A stretch of DNA of 64,000 nucleotides. It comes from Mycobacterium bourgelatii (lineage in GTDB: Bacteria; Actinomycetota; Actinomycetes; Mycobacteriales; Mycobacteriaceae). The position numbers were made by a program, and so were the translations under genes. Where the stretch lies: NCBI RefSeq assembly GCF_010723575.1, contig NZ_BLKZ01000001.1:4154001-4218000 (forward strand), read 5' to 3'. Below, piece after piece: positions 26,328 to 34,606 of this stretch (the stretch's first letter is position 1; the number at the start of each line of letters is the position of its first letter). Under the pieces are notes generated by a model that had not been told where the DNA came from, did not search any database, and saw only the letters and a program-made list of their open reading frames with translations.

Positions 26328-26990
26328 GGCAGCCCACCAGATCGGCCTGCGGGTGAATGGCGCGGTGAGGCCACCGGCAACCATCAACCCGACCCCCCCG
26401 CACAACAACCCGGGCACCAATGACCCATACCCGAGAAGGTATGGGAGCAGCGGGATTAGCGCTCCGATGGCGAACATCGCGAAGGATGACGTCGCCGCCA
26501 ACCGGGCCGACGGCTTCTGGGCGGGATCCACGCCGATCTCTTGCACCAGGTGGAAACCGACCGCCTTGTTTTCGTCGCGGTGGATTTCCTCGGTAGCGGC
26601 ACGCGCGGTCGCCTCGGTCATGCCCATCCGCATCAGCATCGCGATCAGTTCCTTGCGTTCGGCCTCCTGACGGGTGCGGAACGCGCGACGTTCGACGTGC
26701 ACTTCCGACTCGATCTGTTCATTGGCCGTGGTCACCGACGTGTACTCACCCAAGGCCATCGAAAACGCCCCGGCTAGCAGGCCGGCGATGCCGCTGACCA
26801 CGGTGGCGTGGGCGCTTTCCGCGGCGGCCACGCCCGCGATCAGCGCGGTGTTGCTGACCAGGCCGTCCATCGCCCCGAACACGGCCGCCCGCAGCCACCC
26901 CCCGCTGACGTCGGAGTGAGTGTGTCCGACATCAGACGCATGGGCCGGGTCGGCGTGACCGTCCGCGTCGTCCAAGTCTTCCTGGGGCAT
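26250..26990 (-). CDS. VIT1/CCC1-family iron or manganese transporter
   Basis: The protein is 246 residues from ATG 26990. It has five membrane helices in VIT order: GWLRAAVFGAMDGLVSNTALIAGVA, then LLAGAFSMALGEYTSVTTANEQ, then a long charged cytoplasmic metal-binding helix pair rich in Glu (EVHVERRAFRTRQEAERKEL... RAATEEIHRDENKAV), then the C-terminal helices. A short N-terminal tail is rich in His and Asp and may add metal ligands. VIT proteins export or store Fe(II)/Mn(II) by proton exchange. It is divergent from the acyl-CoA enzyme gene and its tail overlaps the FHA-ABC gene. Confidence 0.85.
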   Translation of the reverse strand: MPQEDLDDADGHADPAHASDVGHTHSDVSGGWLRAAVFGAMDGLVSNTALIAGVAAAESAHATVVSGIAGLLAGAFSMALGEYTSVTTANEQIESEVHVERRAFRTRQEAERKELIAMLMRMGMTEATARAATEEIHRDENKAVGFHLVQEIGVDPAQKPSARLAATSSFAMFAIGALIPLLPYLLGYGSLVPGLLCGGVGLMVAGGLTAPFTRRPIWWAALRQLAFGTIAVAATYLVGLLVATLI

Positions 26991-27110
26991 TGCGCTATCT
27001 AAACGCAACCCGCGGTAGGTCTTTCCGAGCGGTCTGCAAAAGAGGCGGCACGCACGCAATTCAATGCATAACTTTATTCCCGCGACGCAAATTGCACGTT
27101 ACGGTCGAGT

Positions 27111-29042
27111 ATGGCCCAAACGACAAGCACTGCCGACCATCTGCGCAACGCTTTGGACGGGCGTTGGCGCGACATCAAGAACCAGACCCGGGAAAAGCTG
27201 CACCACGAAGCGTTCCGCCCGCACTACACCCCCACCACCGCCATCGCCCGCGCGAAGGTCGCCGAGCAGATGCAGATCATGGCCACGGCCGGCGTGTCGG
27301 ACGAGGGTTTCCGCAAAGAGCACGGCGGCACCGGTGACGTCGGCGCGGCGATCACCATGATCGAGATGCTGGCCATGTCGGACCTGTCGCTGATGGTCAA
27401 GGCGGGCGTGCAATGGGGCCTGTTCGGCGGTGCGGTGGAGAACCTCGGCACCGAGCGGCACGCGGACTACGTGAGGAAGACCATCACTCTCGAACTGCTC
27501 GGTTGTTTCGCGATGACCGAGACCGGCCACGGCAGCGACGTCCAGGCGTTGGAGACGACGGCGACCTACGATCCCGAGACCGAAGAGTTCATCATCGACT
27601 CCCCCACCCCAACCGCCCGCAAGGACTACATCGGCGGCGCCGCGGAGACGGCAACCATCGCAGCGGTTTTCGCGCAGCTGATCACCCACGAAGACGGCAA
27701 GCCGGTCAACCACGGTGTGCATTGCGTGTTGGTGCCGATCCGCGACGCCGACGGCAATGACCTGCCGGGTGTGACGACATCGGACTGCCACTACAAGGGC
27801 GGTCTGCCCGGTGTCGACAACGGGCGCATCATCTTCGACCACGTTCGGGTTCCGCGCGAGAACCTGCTGAACAAGTTCGGCGAGGTTGCACCGGACGGCA
27901 AATACAGCTCACCCATCGACAACCCGAATCGCCGGTTCTTCACCATGATCGGCACCTTGATCCGCGGCCGGGTCACGGTCGGCGGTAGCGCAGGCGCCGC
28001 CGCCCGCGTGGCGTTGGACATCGCCACCCGATATGCGTTGCAGCGCAAGCAGTTCAGCGGGCCCGACGGCGAAGAAGTGGTGATCATGGACTACCTGGTG
28101 CATCAGCGCCGGCTGCTCCCATTGATCGCGCGCTCCTATGCGTTGCAGTTCGCGCAGAACGAGCTGGTGTCCAAGACCCACGACCTGCAGACGTCGGACG
28201 TCGTCGACAGTGAAGAGCAACGCGAACTGGAAGCTCGTGCCGCCGGGCTCAAGGCGGCCAACACCTGGCATGCCAGCCGGGCCATTCAAGAGGCTCGGGA
28301 GGCCTGTGGCGGTGCGGGCTACATGGCCGAGAACCGGCTGATCGCCCTGCGGGCCGACACCGATGTCTTCACCACCTTCGAGGGCGACAACCACGTGCTG
28401 ACCCAGCTGGTGGCCAAAGAACTGCTCACCGCCTACGCGGATGACATCAAGAGCATGAGCCCCGTCGAATGGGTCCGGTTCGCCGCCAACACCGTTAGCG
28501 ATCGAGTCATGAAACGCACTGCGGCCGAAGCGATCATGCAACGCATCGTGGACGCCCGACAGGACAGCGAAGAAGAGGGCAGCCTGTTCAACCGCGGCAC
28601 CCAGGTCAATATGTTCGAGGAGCGCGAAGAGTACCTGGTGTCGTCGGTGGCCCGCCGACTACAGGCAAAGTCCAAGGAGTTGTCGGCGTTCGACGCCTTC
28701 AATGCCGTCCAGGACCACGTGCTGCACGCGGCGCAGGCCCACATCGACCGCGTCGTGTTGGAAGCCTTCGTCGCCGGAATCGAGTCGTGCGAGGACCCCG
28801 AGGCCCGCGAGCTGCTCGACTTGGTGTGCGACCTCTACGCGTTGTCGGTGATCGAGGAGGACAAGGCGTGGTACATCGAGCACACCTATCTGTCGACCGA
28901 ACGCGCCAAGGCGGTCACCCGCGGCATCAACGACCGCTGCCGGCGATTGCGCCCGCACGCTCAGACGCTGGTGGACGGCTTCGGCATCCCAGAACCGTTG
29001 CGGTACGCCGAAATGCTGCACCCGGAGAATCTGCCCGACTAG
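27111..29042 (+). CDS. Acyl-CoA dehydrogenase/oxidase-like flavoenzyme
   Basis: The protein is 643 residues, longer than typical FadE enzymes (about 380-400), with an acyl-CoA oxidase-like C-terminal extension. FAD/acyl-CoA features: CFAMTETGHGSDVQALETTA, RKQFSGPDGEEVVIMDYL, and EACGGAGYMAENRL followed by TFEGDNHVLTQ, where acyl-CoA oxidases place the catalytic Glu. It should introduce the alpha-beta double bond in fatty acyl-CoA in beta-oxidation. ATG 27111 is preceded by an AT-rich promoter-like stretch. Monocistronic and convergent with lppP across a stem-loop. Confidence 0.88.
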   Translation: MAQTTSTADHLRNALDGRWRDIKNQTREKLHHEAFRPHYTPTTAIARAKVAEQMQIMATAGVSDEGFRKEHGGTGDVGAAITMIEMLAMSDLSLMVKAGVQWGLFGGAVENLGTERHADYVRKTITLELLGCFAMTETGHGSDVQALETTATYDPETEEFIIDSPTPTARKDYIGGAAETATIAAVFAQLITHEDGKPVNHGVHCVLVPIRDADGNDLPGVTTSDCHYKGGLPGVDNGRIIFDHVRVPRENLLNKFGEVAPDGKYSSPIDNPNRRFFTMIGTLIRGRVTVGGSAGAAARVALDIATRYALQRKQFSGPDGEEVVIMDYLVHQRRLLPLIARSYALQFAQNELVSKTHDLQTSDVVDSEEQRELEARAAGLKAANTWHASRAIQEAREACGGAGYMAENRLIALRADTDVFTTFEGDNHVLTQLVAKELLTAYADDIKSMSPVEWVRFAANTVSDRVMKRTAAEAIMQRIVDARQDSEEEGSLFNRGTQVNMFEEREEYLVSSVARRLQAKSKELSAFDAFNAVQDHVLHAAQAHIDRVVLEAFVAGIESCEDPEARELLDLVCDLYALSVIEEDKAWYIEHTYLSTERAKAVTRGINDRCRRLRPHAQTLVDGFGIPEPLRYAEMLHPENLPD

Positions 29043-29046
29043 GCGA

Positions 29047-29063
29047 CAACGGTGGAGCCGTTG
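29047..29063. terminator. Stem-loop between convergent acyl-CoA enzyme and lppP genes
   Basis: CAACGG and CCGTTG form a 6-bp stem with a 5-nt loop, starting 5 bp after the acyl-CoA enzyme stop and ending 11 bp before the lppP stop. It suits a bidirectional terminator. Confidence 0.45.
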
Positions 29064-29073
29064 CACGCCAACG

Positions 29074-29577
29074 CTATTGATGAGGTATAGGGCCCAGGGC
29101 CGTTAGCTTGCCGTCCGGTCCGATTTGGAACTTCACGGTGCCGCTGCCGCTGGGACAACATTCCTCGTCGGAGCCGACCCGCCATTGATACCGAACCTGC
29201 ACGGTGTCATCGGCGGGCGGCAGCACGGAGATATACGGCTTCGGTTTGGGCGTGGCCGGACCCAGTGGTGTGTTGCGGTCAAAGAACAACACCTGCTGGG
29301 GTGTCGACTCCGAGGCAATCGTCGGGATGATCTGCACCCAGTGCAGACGGCAATTCTTGGTGTGGCCCCGGGCGATCTCGACCCAGGAGGACCCCGGCAC
29401 CTCGACCGGAACCGACGCTATCGCCCGGCGCACAGTGTCGGCCGACGGCCCGTCGGAAACCTGGCAGGTGTCCGACCGCGACGCCGCCGGTGGTCGCGGT
29501 TTGTCGCCGCAGCCACCGACCAGCAGGCAGGCAACCAGACCAGGAACCACCGCCACCGCGCTGAGTTGACCACGCAC
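29074..29577 (-). CDS. lppP: LppP/LprE-family lipoprotein
   Basis: The protein is 167 residues with a signal peptide ending in the lipobox VGGC (Cys near residue 24). The LppP/LprE domain follows: VEVPGSSWVEIARGHTKNCRLHWVQIIP, then QQVLFFDRNTPLG, then VQVRYQWRVGSDEECCPSG. It corresponds to Rv2330c by family and by its place before mez. It should be anchored outside the cytoplasmic membrane; its function is unknown. Four Cys in the mature part may form disulfides. Confidence 0.8.
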   Translation of the reverse strand: MRGQLSAVAVVPGLVACLLVGGCGDKPRPPAASRSDTCQVSDGPSADTVRRAIASVPVEVPGSSWVEIARGHTKNCRLHWVQIIPTIASESTPQQVLFFDRNTPLGPATPKPKPYISVLPPADDTVQVRYQWRVGSDEECCPSGSGTVKFQIGPDGKLTALGPIPHQ

Positions 29578-29767
29578 GTGGCGAGCTTAGCGAACCCTGT
29601 GAGTGTCCCCCCGGTTTGGTCAAAACCCAGGTGGTGGGCCTAACCAGGGTGCTGTCGCGAGTAGCGTGGGCAACGAACGTCTGATCGTTCCCGTGGTCAC
29701 TGTCGACCACTGTTTTGGCGCTGTTTCACAGAACGCACTACGGCCTATAGACCCGTGCGAGAACTAC

Positions 29768-29805
29768 GTAAAGCCGCCGAAACGTCGGGAATCTCATCTC
29801 GAAAC
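29768..29805 (+). promoter_or_regulatory. Candidate GlnR box upstream of the nitrate reductase
   Basis: GTAAA-N6-GAAAC-N6-AATCT-N6-GAAAC has the exact 5-6-5-6-5-6-5 spacing of actinobacterial GlnR boxes, with two perfect GAAAC half-sites. It lies 67-104 bp upstream of the reductase start. A possible -10 hexamer, TATAGA, is at 29746-29751. GlnR controls nitrate and ammonium assimilation in mycobacteria, which fits the gene. Confidence 0.55.
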
Positions 29806-29871
29806 ATCGCTGTCGCACGATTGCGAGCACACATTGCGCAGGTTGGCGCCATGAATCAGGAAGGAAGTCAC

Positions 29872-32800
29872 GTGGCTGGGGATGCCGTGAACACCACGTG
29901 CACCTACTGCGGCGTGGGTTGTGGCGTCGTGTTGCAGATCACAACGGACCCGAAAAGCGGTCGCCGTCACATCGCTAAATCCGTTGGGCAGACTAGTCAT
30001 CCATCGAATTTCGGCCGGCTGTGCACCAAAGGCGCCACCACCGCGGACATGCTCGCCGGACCGGGTCGGATGGAATCGGCGCATTACCGGGATGTTCGCG
30101 CCGAACCCTTCGAGGCCATCGACATCAACGACGCCATCGAACAAAGCGCGCGACGACTCCGCACCATCATCGACGAACACGGGCCAGATGCCGTCGCGCT
30201 CTACGTGTCTGGTCAGATGTCCATCGAGGCCCAGTATCTGGCGAACAAGCTGGCCAAAGGGTTCATCGGCACCAACCAGATCGAGTCGAACTCACGGCTG
30301 TGCATGGCCGGCGCCAGTTCGGGCTACAAGCTGTCGCTGGGCGCCGACGGCCCGCCCGGCTCCTACGAAGACTTCGAGCACGCCGACGTCTTTTTCGTCA
30401 TCGGCGCGAACATGGCGGACTGCCACCCGATCCTGTTCCTGCGGATGATGGAGCGCGTCAAAGCCGGCGCGAAGTTGATCGTCGTCGACCCGCGCCGCAC
30501 CGCCACCGCAGAAAAGGCAGACCTCTTCTTGCAGATTGCCCCCGGCACCGACCTGGCACTGCTGAACGGGCTGCTGCACCTGATCGTCGAAAACGGCCAC
30601 ACCGACGCCGAATTCATCGCCGAGTTCACCGAAGGCTGGGAGGACATGCCCGCCTTTCTGGAACAATTCACCCCCGACAAGGTCAGCGAAATCACCGGCA
30701 TCCCCGCCGACGACATCCGCACGGCGGCCCGCTTGATCGGTGAAGCCGGCAACTGGATGAGTTGCTGGACAATGGGTCTCAACCAGAGCACCCATGGCAC
30801 CTGGAACACCAACGCCCTGTGTAACCTGCATCTGGCCACCGGCGCGATCTGCAAACTCGGCAGCGGGCCGTTCTCGCTCACCGGGCAGCCCAACGCGATG
30901 GGCGGTCGCGAGATGGGTTATATGGGACCAGGTTTGCCGGGCCAGCGTTCGGTGCTGTCCGCCGATGACCGGGAGTTCGTCGAGGACCAGTGGGGCATTC
31001 CACGAGGGTCGCTGCGCACCGACGTCAGCGCCGGTGTGATCGACCTGTTCTCCCGCATGGCCGACGGCCAGGTCAAGGCATGCTGGATCATCTGCACCAA
31101 TCCCGTTGCCACCGTGGCTAATCGGAAAACGGTGTTGGCAGGACTGGAACGGGCCGAACTGGTGATCAGCCAGGACGCGTTCTTCGAGACCGAGACCAAC
31201 GCATACGCCGACGTGTTGCTGCCGGGTGCGCTGTGGACCGAGTCCGACGGCATCATGGTCAATTCCGAACGCACCATGACCTTGTCCCAGCAGGCCGTCG
31301 AGCCGCCCGGGCAAGCGCTGCCGGACTGGCAGATCATCGCCCGGATCGCGTGTGCGATGGGGTATTCGGACCACTTCAACTATGAGACCGCCTCGGACGT
31401 GTTCGACGAGATCAAGCGGTTCTCCAACCCGGCAACCGGTTACGACTTGCGCGGGATCAGCCACGAGCGGCTACGTCGGGAACCCGTGCAGTGGCCGTGC
31501 CCTCCTGAGGCCAGCGGCCGCAACCCGATCCGCTACCGCAATGACGGTGTCAGCCAGACCCAGCTCGTGCGTGAGGACGGCACCGTGCCGCGCCTCGCCT
31601 TCCCCACCCCGAGCGGTCGTGCGGTGTTCTTCGCCCGCCCACACCTGCCCGCCGAGGAAATGCCCGACACCGGCTACCCGTTCCTGCTCAACACCGGGCG
31701 CCTGGCGCATCAGTGGCACACGCTGACCAAGACCGGCAAGGTCGCCAAGCTCAACAAACTCAACCCCGGGCCCTTCGTCGAGATTCATCCCGACGATGCT
31801 GAGGCGCTCCAGATCCAGGACGGCGACCGCGTCGAAATCGCTTCGCGCCGTGGCCGAGCGGTGCTACCCGCCGCGGTCACCGACCGGGTGCGGCGCGGGA
31901 GTTGTTTCGCCCCCTTCCACTGGAACGACAGCTACGGCGAGTACCTGTCGATCAACGCCGTCACCAACGACGCCATCGATCCGATATCGCGCCAGCCGGA
32001 ATACAAGGTGTGTGCCGTCAGCCTCACCAAAGTCGCCGCCGCTCAGCCTAACTCGGGCAGTACCCCGGCTACGCCCGCCAAGGCGGATGAGCCCGCGCCA
32101 ATTCACTTGAACGACGCCGAGAACTTCAGTGTGTCGCACGTCGACGCGCTGGCCGAAATGCTCGGGGTGGCAAGTGAACCGATACCGAAATTCGGCCCCT
32201 TCGCCCGTTCCTACCTCGCCGGGTTGATGGCCGGGCTCCGGTCGGAATCTGGTCGCCGCATGCCCGGCGTACCCACCGTTCCCGCCAGCGCTCCGTTCGA
32301 CACCGCCACCCGGTTGTGGCTGGACGGTCTGCTGGCGGGGATGTTCGCGCGCACCGAGCCCCAGACCGAACCCCCCGTGGAGCCGGTGACCCCGCCCCTG
32401 ATCGGTTTCCACCCCGACAGACCGGTCGCCGAGCGAAAAACGATCGTGGTCCTGTGGGCGTCGCAGACCGGCAACGCCGAAGACCTCGCCGCAGAGATCG
32501 CCGCCAAACTTCGGGACGCCCAGCTGCCGGTCGCCCTGCACAGCATGGACGACTACCCCATCGCGGACCTGTCGACGACGACGGAATTGCTGGTCATCAC
32601 CAGTACCACCGGGGACGGCGACCCGCCCGACAACGGCGCCGGATTCTGGCACACGTTGACATCGGACGAGGCGCCCCGCCTCGCCGGCACCCGGTACGCC
32701 GTTCTCGCACTGGGCGACTCCAACTATCACGACTTCTGCGGTTACGGACGCAAGCTCGACGAGCGCCTCGCCGCGCTGGGGGCCACCCGCATCGCCGAGC

Positions 32801-34071
32801 GGGTGGACTGCGAACCCGACTATGAGGACGCCGCGGCACGCTGGTTGGACGCGGTCCTGCGCGCACTGACGGATACGGGTAAGCCGGATGGACCGGCTGT
32901 GCCGGGTGGGCCGGCGGTCACCGTGACCCGGGAGCAGCCCCGACCCGATTCGCCACGGTTCACCAAGAAGCGGCCCTTGCTCACCAACCTGGTGCGCAAT
33001 TGCACGCTCACCCGGGCGCAGTCGGCTAAAGATGTGCGGCAGTTGGTGTTTGATCTTCCGGAATCAGCACTGAGCTACGAGGCCGGCGACACGCTGGGGG
33101 TCTGGCCGCGCAACAGCGACCACCTGGTCGAGGAATGGCTGACGGTGACGGGCCTGGACGGCGAAGCGACGGTCGAGCTGGCCAACCAGGGGGCGATGTC
33201 ACTGCGTGCCGCACTCACCGACCGGCTCGAGATCGCCCACATCAGCCCGGACCTGCTCAGGTTCGTGCAGCAACGCTCCGGTGACAGCGAGCTGGCCGCC
33301 CTGCTGCGTCCGGAGAACAGGACCGCCCTCGCCGACTGGACCTGGGGCCGCCAATCGGTCGACCTGCTCGCGCAGCTACCGGTGCGAGCGACCGCCGACG
33401 AGTGGCTGGCCATCCTCAAACCCCTGCAGCCGCGGCTGTATTCGATCTCCTCCAGCCCCAAGGTGAGCCCGAACGAGATTCATCTGACGGTCTCGCCCGT
33501 GCGCTACAACTTCAAGGGCGTCCCGCGGCGCGGGGTCTGCTCGACCTACCTCGCGGACCGCTCCCCCGGCGATCAGATCGCGGTGTACGTCCGGCCGTCG
33601 AATTTCCGTCCGCCCAGCGATCCCGAGACCCCGATGATCATGGTCGGCCCGGGCACCGGGATCGCACCCTTCCGCGGCTTCCTGCAGGAGCGGCGCGCAC
33701 TCGGCCACACCGGACCCAACTGGCTGTTCTTCGGGGAGCAGCACGCCGCCACCGACTTCTACTACCGGGACGAGATCGAGGCGATGCACGCCGACGGGCT
33801 GCTCACCGAGCTGGACCTCGCGTTTTCGCGTGACCAGCGCGACAAGGTCTACGTGCAGCACCTGATGCGCAAGCGCGGCGCCCAGCTGTGGCAGTGGCTG
33901 CAGGATGGCGCGCAGCTGTACGTCTGCGGCACCGCCGACCCCATGGCCAAGGACGTCGACCGTGTCCTGTGCGAGATCGTGGCCGAGCACGGCAGGCTGG
34001 CGGCCGACGATGCCCGGGCCTACGTCCGCGCACTGAGCGCCGACAAGCGGTACCACCGCGACGTCTATTAG
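29872..34071 (+). CDS. Assimilatory nitrate reductase fused to an NADPH flavoprotein reductase
   Basis: A single protein of about 1400 residues. N-terminal two-thirds: Mo-bis-MGD oxidoreductase with a [4Fe-4S] motif (CTYCGVGC... CTKG), the substrate and cofactor domain (SNSRLCMAGASSGY, NQSTHGTWNTNALCNLH) and an aspartate-decarboxylase-like C-domain ending near residue 730. A flavodoxin domain follows (WASQTGNAEDLA, about 855), then FAD (RLYSISSS, about 1185) and NADPH modules (GPGTGIAPFRGF, about 1260) like CysJ. It should carry electrons from NADPH to nitrate in one chain. GTG 29872 follows AGGAAGGAAG; ATG 29851 and GTG 29755 are in-frame alternatives. A GlnR-like site precedes it; no nirBD is in the window. 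Confidence 0.9.
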   Translation: MAGDAVNTTCTYCGVGCGVVLQITTDPKSGRRHIAKSVGQTSHPSNFGRLCTKGATTADMLAGPGRMESAHYRDVRAEPFEAIDINDAIEQSARRLRTIIDEHGPDAVALYVSGQMSIEAQYLANKLAKGFIGTNQIESNSRLCMAGASSGYKLSLGADGPPGSYEDFEHADVFFVIGANMADCHPILFLRMMERVKAGAKLIVVDPRRTATAEKADLFLQIAPGTDLALLNGLLHLIVENGHTDAEFIAEFTEGWEDMPAFLEQFTPDKVSEITGIPADDIRTAARLIGEAGNWMSCWTMGLNQSTHGTWNTNALCNLHLATGAICKLGSGPFSLTGQPNAMGGREMGYMGPGLPGQRSVLSADDREFVEDQWGIPRGSLRTDVSAGVIDLFSRMADGQVKACWIICTNPVATVANRKTVLAGLERAELVISQDAFFETETNAYADVLLPGALWTESDGIMVNSERTMTLSQQAVEPPGQALPDWQIIARIACAMGYSDHFNYETASDVFDEIKRFSNPATGYDLRGISHERLRREPVQWPCPPEASGRNPIRYRNDGVSQTQLVREDGTVPRLAFPTPSGRAVFFARPHLPAEEMPDTGYPFLLNTGRLAHQWHTLTKTGKVAKLNKLNPGPFVEIHPDDAEALQIQDGDRVEIASRRGRAVLPAAVTDRVRRGSCFAPFHWNDSYGEYLSINAVTNDAIDPISRQPEYKVCAVSLTKVAAAQPNSGSTPATPAKADEPAPIHLNDAENFSVSHVDALAEMLGVASEPIPKFGPFARSYLAGLMAGLRSESGRRMPGVPTVPASAPFDTATRLWLDGLLAGMFARTEPQTEPPVEPVTPPLIGFHPDRPVAERKTIVVLWASQTGNAEDLAAEIAAKLRDAQLPVALHSMDDYPIADLSTTTELLVITSTTGDGDPPDNGAGFWHTLTSDEAPRLAGTRYAVLALGDSNYHDFCGYGRKLDERLAALGATRIAERVDCEPDYEDAAARWLDAVLRALTDTGKPDGPAVPGGPAVTVTREQPRPDSPRFTKKRPLLTNLVRNCTLTRAQSAKDVRQLVFDLPESALSYEAGDTLGVWPRNSDHLVEEWLTVTGLDGEATVELANQGAMSLRAALTDRLEIAHISPDLLRFVQQRSGDSELAALLRPENRTALADWTWGRQSVDLLAQLPVRATADEWLAILKPLQPRLYSISSSPKVSPNEIHLTVSPVRYNFKGVPRRGVCSTYLADRSPGDQIAVYVRPSNFRPPSDPETPMIMVGPGTGIAPFRGFLQERRALGHTGPNWLFFGEQHAATDFYYRDEIEAMHADGLLTELDLAFSRDQRDKVYVQHLMRKRGAQLWQWLQDGAQLYVCGTADPMAKDVDRVLCEIVAEHGRLAADDARAYVRALSADKRYHRDVY

Positions 34072-34177
34072 CACAAGAGTTAATACGGCGGAAACATCCC
34101 GAATCCAGCACTGGAAACATCTCAGTCGCAGCATTCACCCGAGAGTCGAGTTAGCACTAGCGGGAAGGGATGCAGTC

Positions 34178-34516
34178 GTGACTCGGGAATGCCCGTTGCA
34201 ATGCAAGCTACGCGCCGCCGCGCCAGATGACACCCCGTCCGACGGGGCCTCGCCGTTCGACCGGGTTGACTGGGCGGGATTGCCCGTCAAGCTGGATCTC
34301 GCATTCTCCCAAGCGCAGTGTGACCGGGTCTACGCCCAGCACATCAAGCGCAAGCGCGGGTTTGAGTTGTGGCGTGAGTCGCGCAAGCGGGCTACGCCGT
34401 GCGTCTGTGAGATGGCCGCCGCTAACGATTCGACCGCCGACGCTACCCCCGCCTCAACAGCCGGCTCGATGCAGAACTCGACCCCGAGCGCTGCGGACGC
34501 CGCGCTGAGCGTCTGA
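34178..34516 (+). CDS. Small protein resembling a fragment of the upstream reductase
   Basis: The frame is 112 residues, GTG start after GGGAAGGGA. Its central part (LDLAFSQAQCDRVYAQHIKRKRG) aligns by eye with the NADPH-binding end of the nitrate reductase just upstream (LDLAFSRDQRDKVYVQHLMRKRG), including the following Cys in VCEMA versus VCGTA. The flanking parts do not match, and the C-terminus is low-complexity Ser/Thr/Ala. The upstream leader also resembles that of the reductase (paired GAAACAT elements). It is probably a relic of a duplicated reductase gene with a large internal deletion, possibly still translated. Confidence 0.55.
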   Translation: MTRECPLQCKLRAAAPDDTPSDGASPFDRVDWAGLPVKLDLAFSQAQCDRVYAQHIKRKRGFELWRESRKRATPCVCEMAAANDSTADATPASTAGSMQNSTPSAADAALSV

Positions 34517-34606
34517 TCGCGGTATTCATCGCGTTTACTTAGCGCCCATCGGCCTCGACTGACGTTACGGTGACTTGACGCGAGCAAGTCACCCCCGGAG
34601 GTCGTC

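Noticed and set aside
29746..29757. TATAGA followed by GTG 29755 as a leaderless start of the nitrate reductase
   Set aside because: The spacing is only 3 nt, too short for transcription to begin at the GTG, and the encoded extra 39 residues resemble no nitrate reductase N-terminus.
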